From Neptunicoccus cionae (GTDB taxonomy: Bacteria > Pseudomonadota > Alphaproteobacteria > Rhodobacterales > Rhodobacteraceae), in assembly GCF_014643735.1 (NCBI RefSeq), contig NZ_BMKA01000002.1, positions 124,001-188,000 of the forward strand: DNA of 64,000 nt. The letters are read 5' to 3'. The position numbers and the translations under genes were made by a program. Below the pieces are notes generated by a model. That model made no database searches, was not told where the DNA came from, and was given only the letters and a program-made list of their open reading frames with translations. Below, piece by piece: positions 8,866 through 18,461 of this stretch; the first letter of the stretch is position 1, and each line of letters opens with the position of its first letter.

Positions 8866-10647
8866 TCAGTTTCCTGACGCGGTGTATTGAAGATTTCCCG
8901 CCGACGCAACATTAGGGCGCAGACCCAATACCGGCATAATCCGCGCAACGAGTTCGGCTGCGACCGGCACAACAGTCCACCCCGCCGTGCGACGTTCTTC
9001 GCCGTGGGCCTTGATCGAGGGTTCGTCGAGCGTCACCACCATCACATATTGCGGATCACTTGCAGGGAAAACGCTGGCGAAGGTAGAGATCACCTTCTTT
9101 TTGTAATAACCGCCGCCCGGTTTGGGTTTGTCCGCACTGCCGGTTTTACCAGCGACCTCGTATCCTTTCACCTCCCCGAAAGAGGCAGTACCCCGTGTCA
9201 CCACAGCGCGTAGCATCTTAACCAGCTTGGCCGAAGTGTCTTCGGAAATCACCTGCTCGCGGCTGGGGGGCACGCCGTCCCGCTTCAGTAGGGTCGGTGT
9301 AATCATGTAACCGCCGTTACCCATAGCCGCATAAGCCGCCGCCAGATGCAGCGGCGTTGCCGCGATACCGTGACCATAAGAAATCGTCATGGTCGACAGC
9401 TCTGACCAGCGGGGCGGCAGCAGCGGTTTCGCGTTGCGTGCTTCTGGCAATTCGACAGTCGCAACATCGAAGAAACCCAGCTTTTGCAGCATTTGTTGCT
9501 GTGCCTGTGTGCCAGCTGCCATTGCCATCCGCGCCGTGCCGATGTTGGACGATTTCACAATAATATCCGTCACTGACAGTTGCTTGCCATAATCGTGAAA
9601 GTCGCGAATGCGGAATTTCCCCCAGCGCAGCGGGCCACGGGTGTCGATCATGGTATTTTCATTGGCTAGACCGTTCTCTAGACTGATCCCTGCCGCAAAA
9701 ATCTTGAAGGTGGAGCCGAGTTCATAAACGCCCTGACTGGCACGGTTGAACAGCGGGCTGTCGGATTGGTCGCCCTTGGTCAGAACGCGGGGGCGGTTGT
9801 TGGGGTCAAAATCAGGCAGGGACGCCATCGAGAGGATTTCCCCTGTGTGGATGTCCATCAGGATCGCCGCAGCGCCTTTGGCCCCCATCAGGTTCATCCC
9901 GCCCGCCAGCACTTCGCGCATGGCGGATTGGGCGGTCAGGTCGATGGACAGCGCAAGTGGCTGGCCTTCCCGCGCCGGATCGCGCAGGGTTTCATCGAAA
10001 TAACGCTCCACTCCGGCAACACCGATCACTTCGGCGGCGTTTACGCCTTCCTTGCCAAAACTTGCACCGCCCAAGATGTGGGCAGCCAGCTTACCGTTGG
10101 GGTATAGTCGCATCTCACGTGGGCCGAACAGAAGGCCCGGCTCGCCCAGATCATGCACTGCCTGCTGTTGTTCCGGGCTGATTTTCTTCTTTATCCACAA
10201 GAACTTACGCTTTCCAGTGAAATCCTTGGTCAGACGTTCCAGATCAAGATCGGGGAAGACGCTGACCAGACCTTTGGCCGCTTCCACAGGATCCACCATC
10301 AACGGCGGCTGGGCGTAAAGCGCAGTGGTGGCCAGATTGGTGGCAAGCACCTCTCCGTTGCGATCAACGATATCGGCGCGCTGGTTCGCGATCTGGGGAA
10401 TGGATGCGGTGGACACCGGCTCGGACGGTTCAGAGGCCGAAAGCGTGCCCATGCGAATACCCACGGTCATAAAAGACACAAAGAAAAAGATGCCAAGGAT
10501 CAACAGACGGCTTTCCGCACGGCGGCGCATCTTCATCTGGGTTTTGACATTGCGAAGGGCCCGTTCGTGGGCCTCGATCATATCGGGATCTTCACCCTTT
10601 TCACGGGCGTCGAGGACTCGGGCGAGCGGGCGTAGGGGCGTTCTCAT
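8866..10647 (-). CDS. ftsI: Septal peptidoglycan transpeptidase (PBP3/FtsI)
   Basis: Penicillin-binding protein that cross-links septal peptidoglycan. Its 593 residues comprise a cytoplasmic basic N-terminus, one transmembrane helix (about 42-63), the PBP dimer domain and the transpeptidase domain. The active-site triad motifs are GSTFK (Ser near 311), SSN near 365 and KTG near 500. The start shares one base with the ftsL stop (TAATG arrangement), indicating coupled translation. Confidence 0.96.
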   Translation of the reverse strand: MRTPLRPLARVLDAREKGEDPDMIEAHERALRNVKTQMKMRRRAESRLLILGIFFFVSFMTVGIRMGTLSASEPSEPVSTASIPQIANQRADIVDRNGEVLATNLATTALYAQPPLMVDPVEAAKGLVSVFPDLDLERLTKDFTGKRKFLWIKKKISPEQQQAVHDLGEPGLLFGPREMRLYPNGKLAAHILGGASFGKEGVNAAEVIGVAGVERYFDETLRDPAREGQPLALSIDLTAQSAMREVLAGGMNLMGAKGAAAILMDIHTGEILSMASLPDFDPNNRPRVLTKGDQSDSPLFNRASQGVYELGSTFKIFAAGISLENGLANENTMIDTRGPLRWGKFRIRDFHDYGKQLSVTDIIVKSSNIGTARMAMAAGTQAQQQMLQKLGFFDVATVELPEARNAKPLLPPRWSELSTMTISYGHGIAATPLHLAAAYAAMGNGGYMITPTLLKRDGVPPSREQVISEDTSAKLVKMLRAVVTRGTASFGEVKGYEVAGKTGSADKPKPGGGYYKKKVISTFASVFPASDPQYVMVVTLDEPSIKAHGEERRTAGWTVVPVAAELVARIMPVLGLRPNVASAGNLQYTASGN

Positions 10648-11015
10648 TACGGGAATTCCTTGTCCGGTCCGGGAGTCGGCACGCTGCTTGTTGAAATCGG
10701 GTTCACCAGTTCATTTGCTTCGATCTCAACTTGTGGATAGGCCACCAGTTCAACTTCGGCGAAATGCTCTGGCAACAGCGGCACCAACCCCAGTTCACCA
10801 AAGTTCAAATCCACCAGATCGCGCAGACGGTTGGGGCGGTTCAGATAGGCCCATTCCGCCTTTAGCACTGAAATCGTTTCCCGCTCATGGGCAATCTGGC
10901 GCTGCAATTCGGCGACACGGCGCAGGCTGGCCTGTGTGCGGTAATTTTCCTTGTAGGCCCAATAAGCGACGCTAATCACCACGCCACAACAGATCATATA
11001 GAGAAATGTCTTCAT
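10647..11015 (-). CDS. ftsL: Cell division protein FtsL
   Basis: Small bitopic division protein that forms a complex with FtsB and FtsQ and helps activate FtsWI. The 122 residues show one N-terminal transmembrane helix (about 4-22) followed by a likely coiled coil (about 27-62, [19 protein letters not shown]) and a short variable tail. Sequence similarity in FtsL is always low; the call rests on topology and on the position between rsmH (4-bp overlap) and ftsI (1-bp overlap). Confidence 0.85.
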   Translation of the reverse strand: MKTFLYMICCGVVISVAYWAYKENYRTQASLRRVAELQRQIAHERETISVLKAEWAYLNRPNRLRDLVDLNFGELGLVPLLPEHFAEVELVAYPQVEIEANELVNPISTSSVPTPGPDKEFP

Positions 11016-12010
11016 CGACTTACACTCTTTAAACTTAACCTTGGCAGGCCGAGACCTGCAAAATCCACATCCCCCACAGGGGCATCGGTACGCCGCGCCA
11101 GACGCAGTTTGGCAGAACGGGATCGCGGATTTTCGGCCAATTCGTCTTTGTCTGCAGTCACTGCTTTACGGCCCATCACCTCAAAACGGGGCGCGTCAGT
11201 TTCCGCCTCTGGTGCCCAGCGGTTGCCCTTGGGGTTCAGACCACCGCGCGCAGCCAAAAACCGCTTCACAATCCGGTCTTCAAGGGAATGGAAGGTCACG
11301 ACCGCCAGAACACCACCCTCGGCCAAAACCGACTCTGCCGCATACAGTCCGCGCACCAGCTGACCCAGCTCGTCATTCACGGCGATGCGCAACGCCTGAA
11401 AGGTGCGCGTGGCGGGATGGGCCTGACCGGGTTTGCCCTTGGGTAAGGTGGATTCGATAACAGCCACAAGCTGAAAGGTTGTTTTGATCGGTGCCGTCTT
11501 ACGTGCAGCCACAACCGCTTTGGCGATCCGGCGCGAAGCGCGTTCTTCGCCGTATTGAAAGAAAATATCGGCCAATTCTGCCTCGGAAGCGGTGTTAACC
11601 ACATCGGCGGCGGTTTCTCCAGACTGGCTCATCCGCATGTCGAGCGGGCCGTCCTTCTGGAAAGAAAAGCCACGTTCCGCCTGATCGATCTGCATGGAAG
11701 AAACGCCAATATCCAGCACAACACCGTCCATATCAGCGGGGACCAGACTGTCCATCTCGCCGAAGGTGCCTTCCACCAGCTGCAACCGGTCGCCATAGGT
11801 GCCCGCCCAAGCTGCCGCCCGCTCAAACACTTCGGGATCGCGGTCAATCGCATAGACCTGATCTGCACCGGCATCGAGAAACGCGCGGGTGTAACCGCCA
11901 GCCCCGAAGGTGCCATCGACCCAGCGCCCCTGCATTGGCGCGACCGCTTTCAAAATAGGGGTCAGCAACACGGGAATATGCGGGGAAGCAGTAGGCTCGT
12001 CCTGTTCCAT
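11012..12010 (-). CDS. rsmH: 16S rRNA m4C1402 methyltransferase
   Basis: SAM-dependent N4-methylation of C1402 in the 30S P site (older name mraW). The protein has 332 residues with the SAM loop [16 protein letters not shown] (about 34-49), AIDRDPEVF and [18 protein letters not shown]. The C-terminus contains [13 protein letters not shown]. It starts 8 bp after mraZ and overlaps ftsL by 4 bp. Confidence 0.96.
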   Translation of the reverse strand: MEQDEPTASPHIPVLLTPILKAVAPMQGRWVDGTFGAGGYTRAFLDAGADQVYAIDRDPEVFERAAAWAGTYGDRLQLVEGTFGEMDSLVPADMDGVVLDIGVSSMQIDQAERGFSFQKDGPLDMRMSQSGETAADVVNTASEAELADIFFQYGEERASRRIAKAVVAARKTAPIKTTFQLVAVIESTLPKGKPGQAHPATRTFQALRIAVNDELGQLVRGLYAAESVLAEGGVLAVVTFHSLEDRIVKRFLAARGGLNPKGNRWAPEAETDAPRFEVMGRKAVTADKDELAENPRSRSAKLRLARRTDAPVGDVDFAGLGLPRLSLKSVSR

Positions 12011-12018
12011 CTCCGCGA

Positions 12019-12522
12019 TTACCCCTCTGCCGTTTCCATATCCAACAGGATCAGAGGATCAAAGTCCTCGTCCTCGTCGTCCATCCAGTCTTCCAACGAC
12101 GCTGCATGCGCGTCATAGGCAGAAGGCTCCCAAATCTGGAAGGTATCGCCCGTAGCCACAAAAGTCGCTTCCTTGGTAATGCCGATTTTGGAACGCAGCT
12201 TTGGGGACAAAACCAACCGTCCCGTTTCATCCACGCTCAGCTGCACGGACTGGCCCGAAAACATATGCTCCAACGCGCGTCGGCGTTTTGACCCGCGAGG
12301 CAGTGCAGCGATCTTGTCGTCCACTTCCTCCATAGAGGTCATCGTATAGCCTTCGATAAAATTGCGGGCTTTGCCGCCGTAGACCAGAACCAGATTGGGA
12401 TGCAATCCCTCGGTCCAGTCCGGATCACCTTCTTCAAGCACACGACGAAAGGCCGCAGGGATCGAAACCCTGCCCTTGGCGTCCACTTTATGGACACTCT
12501 CGCCTCTGAACCGTCGTGCCAC
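12019..12522 (-). CDS. mraZ: MraZ transcriptional regulator of the division cluster
   Basis: DNA-binding AbrB-like protein that in enterobacteria represses its own dcw promoter. The 167 residues contain the two SpoVT/AbrB half-domains typical of Mra[14 protein letters not shown] (about 14-26) and [13 protein letters not shown] (about 97-109). The start is a GTG (VARRFRGES) preceded by AGAAGGAG. It heads the run through murD. Ten-bp-phased TGGG(A) boxes upstream at 12792-12836 are a candidate binding site. Confidence 0.94.
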   Translation of the reverse strand: MARRFRGESVHKVDAKGRVSIPAAFRRVLEEGDPDWTEGLHPNLVLVYGGKARNFIEGYTMTSMEEVDDKIAALPRGSKRRRALEHMFSGQSVQLSVDETGRLVLSPKLRSKIGITKEATFVATGDTFQIWEPSAYDAHAASLEDWMDDEDEDFDPLILLDMETAEG

Positions 12523-13135
12523 GAAGGGCGCTCCTTCTGTCCGTTGCCCTTGAAAATCAGGGGCTTAAAATGATAACGGCGAACCAAGCTGCTGCCACTG
12601 CTTGATCCGCCGCCCTCGTCCCGATTATGGGCCGCCCGACTGTGGTGCCACCTTTGGGGGGTGTCTGCTCGCATTCCACGTCGGATCTCATGTTCGATGT
12701 AGCTGGGCGCCTGTATGAAACCTGGTTTGGTCTAGCGGGATCTTAATGTCCCTTTTTCGTTCCCAACCTCATCTTGCAGTTAGGTATTACATGGGAATTT
12801 ATGGAAACCAAGCCCTTTTTATGGGAACACTTGGTCGCCGCGAGGCTGCACCAGCAAATTTCGCCTTATTCCCGCCAAGATTCATCACAATTTTAGCCTT
12901 ATTAGTTTCAGTCGAACTTTTGGACACAAGATGTGGTATGTGAAAAAACTTTGTTTTTCTGACGAATTGAAGCGAAAGCGCCACAGCACAAAATAGAACA
13001 TACTGAGAACATTAGAAAACAGGCCGGAAATTGCGATTCGAAACGGCGAGTCTGCGAGATTTTTCCATCATATATATGGATCAGACCAATTCGGACCATA
13101 AAGTCCCATGAACGGGTCATTTCAAAGCAGGATAA
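12523..13135. other. 613-bp intergenic region upstream of mraZ
   Basis: No convincing gene is seen. It should hold the mraZ promoter and the end of the rnpB transcript. Structures noted are phased TGGG boxes at 12792-12836 and an imperfect palindrome TCCATCATATATATGGA around 13066-13082, just past the rnpB 3' end. The part between about 12880 and 13090 is clearly richer in A/T than the flanking genes. Confidence 0.6.
12792..12836 (+). promoter_or_regulatory. Candidate MraZ operator (phased TGGG boxes)
   Basis: On the plus strand TGGGA (12792), TGGAA (12802), TGGGA (12822) and TGGTC (12832) lie in exact 10-bp register, with the 12812 position not matching. E. coli MraZ is known to bind TGGGN repeats separated by 5 bp. 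Here they sit about 270-315 bp before the mraZ GTG and on the strand opposite to transcription, so assignment is tentative. Confidence 0.4.
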
Positions 13136-13505
13136 TATCGCGGATGGCCTGTAAGCCGGATTTTGTCCCGGGGTTGCCCCCTTAGACGACCATTCATCTG
13201 GGCCTGCTGTTGCCAACAGGCTCTTGCAACCAACCCGAACCTGCTAGGGCAAAAGCGGCCCCGGATGTTGCCATCCACGCGGTCCCTATTTGGTTTTGCT
13301 CCAGGCGGGGCTTGCCATGCCAGTGATGTTACCACCACCGCGGTGGGCTCTTACCCCACCGTTTCACCGTTACCCGTGCAAGCACGGGCAGTCTTTTCTC
13401 TGTGGCGCTTTCCCTCGGGTTTCCCCGGGCGGGCGTTACCCGCCGCCTTTGCTTTTTGGAGTCCGGACTTTCCTCACTAACGTGCAGCCGTCCAGCCATC
13501 CGCGA
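13136..13505 (-). ncRNA. rnpB: RNase P RNA, class A
   Basis: Catalytic RNA of RNase P, which matures tRNA 5' ends. Read on the minus strand it carries the invariant 5' block GAGGAAAGTCCGGACTCC (13458-13475) and the invariant 3' block AAATCCGGCTTACAGGCC (13146-13163). The two ends pair as a 9-bp P1 helix (CGCGGATGG at 13496-13504 with CCATCCGCG at 13139-13147), giving a length near 370 nt. The 5' end lies inside the last codons of ampD on the same strand, an overlap of about 28 nt, so the RNA must start from a promoter within ampD or be processed from an ampD transcript. Confidence 0.95.
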
Positions 13506-14235
13506 AACCTTTCTCTAGCGCCCCATGCCCCCCGAGGTCAACGGCCTGACACGGCCATTCTTGCGCCAGCCGTACCATCAAACCCACATCAAGCGCATCG
13601 AGCGGACCAGAGTGGAACGGGCGGAACCGCAGGCGAAAGGCCGACAGGATGATTTCCCAGCTTTGCGGCGTATCATCTGCCGCACGGTATCCAAAGTAAA
13701 ACGCCGCCGCGCGAAAGGTTGACCAATCCGCAGAGCACTGTGCCGGATAGGGCCAGACCGACAGCCCCCGCTGCGCCAGATCCTGCCAGTCAAAATAGGG
13801 ACCTGGATCAATTTTGCGACCCGGTGCAAGATCAGAATGGCCGATCACCCGTTCTGGCGGGATGTTGTGCCGGTGAAGTATGGAGGACAGAAGCTCCCGC
13901 AGTGCAACCATCTGCGGTTCGGGGAAATGCGGGGTGTCGCTGTCCGGGCCGCGATTAACGATTTCGATACCTATGGAATGGGAATTAACGTCCTTGACCC
14001 AGCCCCACTGCCCTGCCCCTGCATGCCAGGCGCGGTCCGTTTCAGCCACAAGCTGTGTCACCGCCCCCGCTTCATCTATGACATAATGGGCCGAAACCTC
14101 GGCCTGTGGATCGCACAGCCGGTCAATTGCCGCCTGTGCTGTTTCCATGCCGGTATAATGGAGAACCACCGTATCCGGCCCGAGCCCGTGCCGCCGCGCG
14201 CTAAAATTCGCGGAGCTGCGGGTCGCGTAAGGCAT
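13477..14235 (-). CDS. ampD: N-acetylmuramoyl-L-alanine amidase, AmpD/Amidase_2 family
   Basis: Zinc amidase that cleaves the MurNAc-L-Ala bond of (anhydro)muropeptides in wall recycling. The 252-residue protein has an N-terminal His in VVLHYTG (about 26), the SAHYVID segment, and the ligand pair in VIGHSDLAPGRKIDPG near 125-140, all typical of Amidase_2. No signal peptide is evident, which agrees with a cytoplasmic AmpD. The start shares a base with the stop of the upstream lipoprotein (TAATG). The last codons overlap the 5' end of rnpB. Confidence 0.9.
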   Translation of the reverse strand: MPYATRSSANFSARRHGLGPDTVVLHYTGMETAQAAIDRLCDPQAEVSAHYVIDEAGAVTQLVAETDRAWHAGAGQWGWVKDVNSHSIGIEIVNRGPDSDTPHFPEPQMVALRELLSSILHRHNIPPERVIGHSDLAPGRKIDPGPYFDWQDLAQRGLSVWPYPAQCSADWSTFRAAAFYFGYRAADDTPQSWEIILSAFRLRFRPFHSGPLDALDVGLMVRLAQEWPCQAVDLGGHGALEKGFADGWTAAR

Positions 14236-14828
14236 TAGCTTGGCAGCAGGTTGCGATAGAGATCGGGGTTCCAGCTACAGGCAAACCCGTCACCATCAGG
14301 GTCAAGATTGCTGCGGTCCCGTTCCGGGCCACCTGCTTCCAAGAACCGGCGCTGTGCTGCATCGGGATCATTCCGGTAACGGCTACAACTCGACATGCTG
14401 CTGCTGGAGCGTTTGTAGGTGCGCGCGCCAACGGCTTGCTTTTGCGAAATCGCATAAGCTGCCAGATTCACATCCGTGCGCCGTTGGGGCAGCGGTTCTG
14501 GGTCAACGACAGTATAGGACTGGCGCAGGGCGGCCAGTTTGGCGGCATCCGATGCAATCGATTCCTGCTCTACCACCGCCTGAAAGTCCTGCGTGTTTGA
14601 AATGCCGCTGGGCCGGTTTTCTGGCGCGGAGGGCGTTGAGCCATCGCTTCCAGGAAGTTGCACCGCATCACCACCGTTTTCGGCTGCTGTCAAACGCTCA
14701 CGTTCGGTTTGAAGCGCGATAGGATCGGGGGTGATATTGTCGAAATACTGGTCCTGATCATTGGGGGATTGCGTCGTACACCCCGCCACAAGACCTGCCG
14801 CCAAAACCGTAACTACAAAACTGCGCAT
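14235..14828 (-). CDS. Excalibur-domain lipoprotein
   Basis: Predicted lipoprotein of 197 residues. The signal peptide ends in the lipobox LVAGC (Cys near 16). The long middle part is of low complexity. The C-terminus is an Excalibur calcium-binding-like domain ending in the DPDGDGFAC signature (about 178-186) with a partner Cys in SSCSRYRND. Excalibur domains are extracellular or periplasmic and their role is mostly unknown. The gene is coupled to ampD by a TAATG overlap, suggesting an envelope function. Confidence 0.75.
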   Translation of the reverse strand: MRSFVVTVLAAGLVAGCTTQSPNDQDQYFDNITPDPIALQTERERLTAAENGGDAVQLPGSDGSTPSAPENRPSGISNTQDFQAVVEQESIASDAAKLAALRQSYTVVDPEPLPQRRTDVNLAAYAISQKQAVGARTYKRSSSSMSSCSRYRNDPDAAQRRFLEAGGPERDRSNLDPDGDGFACSWNPDLYRNLLPS

Positions 14829-14858
14829 CTTACTTCCTTTGTGTGTAGCCTTGAAAAC

Positions 14859-16346
14859 TTACCACCATTTATCCGCCTTGGAAACAAAACCCGCGGATTG
14901 CTCCAGCGCGTAAGCGGTGTTCAGCATATCCGCTTCTTCCCACGGCTTCCCGATCAGTTGCAGCCCGAGCGGCAACCCCTGAGAGTCCAGACCTGTTGGC
15001 ACTGAAACGCCCGGCAGGCCGGCAAGGTTCACCGTCACGGTGAAGACATCGTTCAGGTACATTTTCACCGGATCCGCATCCGCCATTTCGCCCAGCCCGA
15101 AAGCTGCTGAAGGGGTAGCAGGCGTCAGGATCGCATCCACACCGCTGGCGTAAACATCCTCAAAGTCTTTCTTGATCAAGGTGCGCACACGCTGTGCACG
15201 GCGGTAATATGCGTCATAAAAACCGGCTGACAATACATAGGCCCCGATCATGATACGGCGCTGCACCTCGGGGCCAAAGCCCTCGGCGCGGGTGCGGGCG
15301 TACATTTCGTGGATGCCTTCGCCTTTTTGCAACTTGGCGCGGTGCCCGTAGCGCACGCCGTCATAGCGGGCGAGGTTGGAAGAAGCTTCAGCAGGTGCCA
15401 GCACGTAGTAGGCTGGCAGCGCGTATTTGGTGTGGGGCAGGGACACATCGACGATTTCCGCGCCTGCATCGCGCAGCATGTCCGCGCCGTCATTCCAAAG
15501 TTTTTCGATTTCAGCGGGCATCCCGTCCAGACGGTATTCTTTCGGAATGCCGATCTTTTTACCGCGAATATCCCCTGTCAGGGCAGCCTCAAAGTCCGGC
15601 ACGGCAAGATCCGCGCTGGTGCTGTCTTTGGCGTCATGTCCGGCAATCGCATTCAGGAAAATCGCGCTGTCGCGCACGGTTTTCGTCATCGGACCCGCCT
15701 GATCCAGCGAGGAGGCAAAAGCAATGATACCCCAGCGGGACACACGGCCATAGGTGGGTTTCACACCAACAATACCGGTAAAGGCCGCTGGCTGGCGGAT
15801 CGAACCGCCAGTGTCCGTGCCGGTCGCAGCCAGACACAAATCGCCAGACACAGCCGCCGCCGAACCGCCCGAGGACCCACCCGGTGTCAGCGCCGCATCG
15901 GACCCCTGGCGGCGCCAAGGATTAACCGCCGCACCATAGGCACTGGTTTCATTCGACGAACCCATGGCGAATTCGTCCATGTTCAGCTTGCCCAGCATCA
16001 CCGCACCGGACTCCCACAGTTTAGTGGTCACGGTGCTTTCGTATTCCGGTTTGAACCCTGCAAGAATGTTCGACGCCGCCTGACTTTCTACACCTTTGGT
16101 GCAGAACAAATCCTTAATGCCAAGCGGAATGCCACACAGGTCAGGTGCTTCGCCCTGCCCCAGACGTTCATCTGCCGCTTTGGCCTGTTCCAGCGCCATA
16201 TCCGGTGTTTTCACAGAATAGGCGTTCAGCGCGTCGCCACCCGCAACAGCGGCGTTACAGGCTTCGGTCAGTTCAACGGCAGAAATTTCCTTGCTGCGCA
16301 GCTTGTCGCGTGCGTCCGCAATGGTCAGGGTGTTCAATCCGCTCAT
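14859..16346 (-). CDS. gatA: Asp/Glu-tRNA amidotransferase subunit A
   Basis: Glutaminase subunit of GatCAB, which converts misacylated Glu-tRNA(Gln) and Asp-tRNA(Asn) to the amidated forms. The 495 residues contain the amidase-signature triad: Lys in GIKDLF (about 77), and the two Ser in [11 protein letters not shown] and [12 protein letters not shown]. gatC lies 3 bp upstream; gatB is not in the window, so the operon is only gatCA. Its presence together with aspS at 44909 fits a cell that makes Asn-tRNA or Gln-tRNA indirectly. Confidence 0.96.
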   Translation of the reverse strand: MSGLNTLTIADARDKLRSKEISAVELTEACNAAVAGGDALNAYSVKTPDMALEQAKAADERLGQGEAPDLCGIPLGIKDLFCTKGVESQAASNILAGFKPEYESTVTTKLWESGAVMLGKLNMDEFAMGSSNETSAYGAAVNPWRRQGSDAALTPGGSSGGSAAAVSGDLCLAATGTDTGGSIRQPAAFTGIVGVKPTYGRVSRWGIIAFASSLDQAGPMTKTVRDSAIFLNAIAGHDAKDSTSADLAVPDFEAALTGDIRGKKIGIPKEYRLDGMPAEIEKLWNDGADMLRDAGAEIVDVSLPHTKYALPAYYVLAPAEASSNLARYDGVRYGHRAKLQKGEGIHEMYARTRAEGFGPEVQRRIMIGAYVLSAGFYDAYYRRAQRVRTLIKKDFEDVYASGVDAILTPATPSAAFGLGEMADADPVKMYLNDVFTVTVNLAGLPGVSVPTGLDSQGLPLGLQLIGKPWEEADMLNTAYALEQSAGFVSKADKWW

Positions 16347-16349
16347 GTC

Positions 16350-16646
16350 TTACTCCACAACCTTGGGCACTGCAAAAAAGCCCTCGCGCGCATCTGGCGC
16401 ATTGGCCAGAATTTTATCCTGCTGGCTGCCGTCTGTCACCACATCGGTGCGGCGCTTCAAGCGCATTGGTGTCACGGATGTCATCGGCTCCACACCGTCA
16501 ACGTCCACTTCGTTCAATTGTTCCATAAAGCCGAGGATACCGTTCAGCTCTCCGGCCAGCGCATCAAGCTGGTCTTCGGGAACTTCGATACGGGCCAGAT
16601 GCGCCACTTTGCGCGCGGTGTCTTTATCAATGGACATTGGGGTCAT
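16350..16646 (-). CDS. gatC: Asp/Glu-tRNA amidotransferase subunit C
   Basis: Small GatC subunit that wraps around GatA and stabilises GatCAB. It has 98 residues if started at 16646, or 95 from the second ATG at 16637 ([17 protein letters not shown]), which matches the usual family N-terminus well; the sequence does not decide between them. The typical MSVTPM-like stretch is present as [14 protein letters not shown]. It is transcribed with gatA. Confidence 0.92.
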   Translation of the reverse strand: MTPMSIDKDTARKVAHLARIEVPEDQLDALAGELNGILGFMEQLNEVDVDGVEPMTSVTPMRLKRRTDVVTDGSQQDKILANAPDAREGFFAVPKVVE

Positions 16647-16775
16647 CCACTTTCTGTGTCACGGATATTTCAGGGCGAACCTTTATCCCCGCATCAGGTT
16701 CAAGACAACCCGTCAATCCAAAGGACACGGGTTCTTTGCGCCATATGCCTTATAATAATGCAGGCTGTGCTCCCC

Positions 16776-17225
16776 CTAGCCCCGCCGCCCCGCGAAAAAG
16801 CCGCGCAAAAGCGCAGCGGAGGCCGCTTCCTGAAGGCCATCATAAACGTCGGGGCTGTGGTGGCACTGGGGGTGGTCAAAGATGCGCGGACCCTGCGCCA
16901 CACCACCGGATTTCGGATCCGCCGCACCGTAGTAAAGCCGCGCGATCCGTGCGTTTGAAATGGCTGCTGCGCACATAGGACAGGGTTCCAACGTGACATA
17001 AAGGTCCGCCCCCGACAGACGTTCGCTCGACTCGGCGGAGCAAGCCTCGCGGATCACCAGCATTTCGGCATGGGCGGTCGGATCGTTAAGCTCCCTCGTG
17101 CGGTTGCCCGCACGGGCCAGCACCACGCCCCCCCGCACCAGAACCGCGCCGACCGGGACCTCGCCGCGGGCGGCTGCCGCCTGCGCCTCTGCCAGCGCGA
17201 CATCCATATAAGACGTAAACTCCAT
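16776..17225 (-). CDS. tadA: tRNA-specific adenosine deaminase
   Basis: Zinc deaminase that converts A34 to inosine in tRNA-Arg(ACG). Zinc-site motifs are TAHAEM (His and catalytic Glu, about 55) and PCPMCAAAI (two Cys, about 86-90). The start is placed at ATG 17225 (MEFTSYMDVALAEA, 149 residues); an upstream in-frame codon at 17264 would add 13 residues not seen in the family. It is divergent from rluB with a 63-bp shared promoter region. Confidence 0.93.
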   Translation of the reverse strand: MEFTSYMDVALAEAQAAAARGEVPVGAVLVRGGVVLARAGNRTRELNDPTAHAEMLVIREACSAESSERLSGADLYVTLEPCPMCAAAISNARIARLYYGAADPKSGGVAQGPRIFDHPQCHHSPDVYDGLQEAASAALLRGFFAGRRG

Positions 17226-17288
17226 TCCCCTGCCATAGCGTGGCGGGTTCCCTTGGACAAGCACGCCGATCCGCCCTATAGCGGGGCC

Positions 17289-18173
17289 ATGAGCAATGAA
17301 ATCACAGCCGAAGGCGAGCGTATCGCCAAATTCCTGTCCCGTGCAGGCGTCGCCTCCCGTCGGGAAATCGAACGGATGATCGAGGCCGGTCGCATCACCC
17401 TAAACGGTGAACCGCTGACCACACCTGCGATCAAGGTCACGGAAAAGGACCGGATTACCGTGGACGGCAAGCCCGTGGCCGAAAGAGAACCTGCGCGTTT
17501 GTGGCTTTATAACAAGCCCACAGGTCTGGTTACTTCGGCGCGGGATGAAAAAGGGCGCAAGACCGTTTTTGACGACCTGCCAGAGTCCCTGCCCCGCGTC
17601 ATGTCTGTTGGACGGCTTGATCTCAATTCCGAGGGTCTGTTGCTGCTGACCAATGACGGAGAGGTCAAACGCAAGCTGGAGTTGCCATCCACCGGATGGG
17701 TGCGCAAGTATCGCGTGCGGGTGAAAGGCGCGCCAACGCCCGAGTTGCTTGAACCGCTGCGCAAAGGCGTGACGGTGGACGGCGAACGCTTCCAGCCGAT
17801 GGAAATTAACATCGACAAACAGCAGGGCGCGAATGCGTGGCTTACGATTGCCTTGCGCGAAGGCAAGAACCGCGAAATTCGTCGCGCGGTGGAAACCGTT
17901 GGTCTTACGGTGAACCGGCTGATCCGCATTTCCTACGGGCCATTCCAGCTGAAAACGCTGGGCAGCGGCGAGGTCGAGGAAGTGCGCGCCAAGGTTTTGC
18001 GCGACCAACTCGGGATGGAAACGCCCGAAACCTTTGCCAAGAAGAAAGAGACACGGCGCGTTTCGCGCAACGTGAAGTCCGGTCTCAAACCAGCAGGTGG
18101 CAAACCCTCCGGCCCGCGACAAGGCACCCCCAAATCAGGCGGTAAAAACGTGTCGCGCAAACCGCGTCGTTAA
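17289..18173 (+). CDS. rluB: 23S rRNA pseudouridine synthase, RsuA/RluB family
   Basis: Makes pseudouridine in rRNA (RluB targets U2605 of 23S). The 294 residues comprise an S4 RNA-binding domain (about 10-55, RIAKFLSRAGVASRREIE), the catalytic motif GRLDLNSEGLLLLTNDG (Asp near 115) and the family end block GKNREIRRAVE. A Lys/Arg/Pro/Gly-rich tail of about 50 residues follows, which is common in alphaproteobacterial members. The ATG at 17289 is chosen because the frame upstream overlaps tadA. RluB and RluE/RsuA cannot be separated with certainty by eye. Confidence 0.9.
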   Translation: MSNEITAEGERIAKFLSRAGVASRREIERMIEAGRITLNGEPLTTPAIKVTEKDRITVDGKPVAEREPARLWLYNKPTGLVTSARDEKGRKTVFDDLPESLPRVMSVGRLDLNSEGLLLLTNDGEVKRKLELPSTGWVRKYRVRVKGAPTPELLEPLRKGVTVDGERFQPMEINIDKQQGANAWLTIALREGKNREIRRAVETVGLTVNRLIRISYGPFQLKTLGSGEVEEVRAKVLRDQLGMETPETFAKKKETRRVSRNVKSGLKPAGGKPSGPRQGTPKSGGKNVSRKPRR

Positions 18174-18251
18174 CCGGTATCAAAGCTTAACTTCACCACT
18201 ACGCGCCGGTTACAAAGCACTGGGCCCGCTTCCCGCAGCGTGGTGGTCGTC

Positions 18252-18461
18252 TTATTCGCTAAGCGAGATATTTCCGGCCATTTGCCGGCCATCCACACCG
18301 TCTACCATCTCAAATTCGATTGGCTGGTTGTTCTCTAAGGTTTGCAATCCAGACGCCTGAACCTGCGAAATATGTACAAAAATGTCCTTACCGCCGCCTT
18401 CAGGTTCGATAAATCCGTACCCTTTATCGGCGTTGAACCACTTGACCATTCCTTTGGCCAT
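18252..18461 (-). CDS. Cold-shock family protein
   Basis: Single cold-shock domain of 69 residues that binds single-stranded RNA or DNA. RNP1 is KGYGFI (about 16-21) and RNP2 is DIFVHI (about 31-36). The ATG at 18461 follows GAAGGGAATACAGCA. The frame is open upstream, but those residues are unlike the family. Which csp paralogue this is cannot be told; the region before it is long enough for a structured leader. Confidence 0.95.
   Translation of the reverse strand: MAKGMVKWFNADKGYGFIEPEGGGKDIFVHISQVQASGLQTLENNQPIEFEMVDGVDGRQMAGNISLSE

Noticed and set aside
10784-11015. FtsB/DivIC instead of FtsL for the small gene before ftsI
   Set aside because: Topology is alike, but the position between rsmH and ftsI is that of ftsL.
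12908-13652. Several open frames of 73-120 codons on both strands around 13 kb
   Set aside because: They cover RNase P RNA, whose conserved blocks and P1 helix explain the region.
15309-16958. A 549-codon plus-strand frame opposite gatA, gatC and the end of tadA
   Set aside because: It crosses three well-identified genes on the other strand and has no protein-like features.
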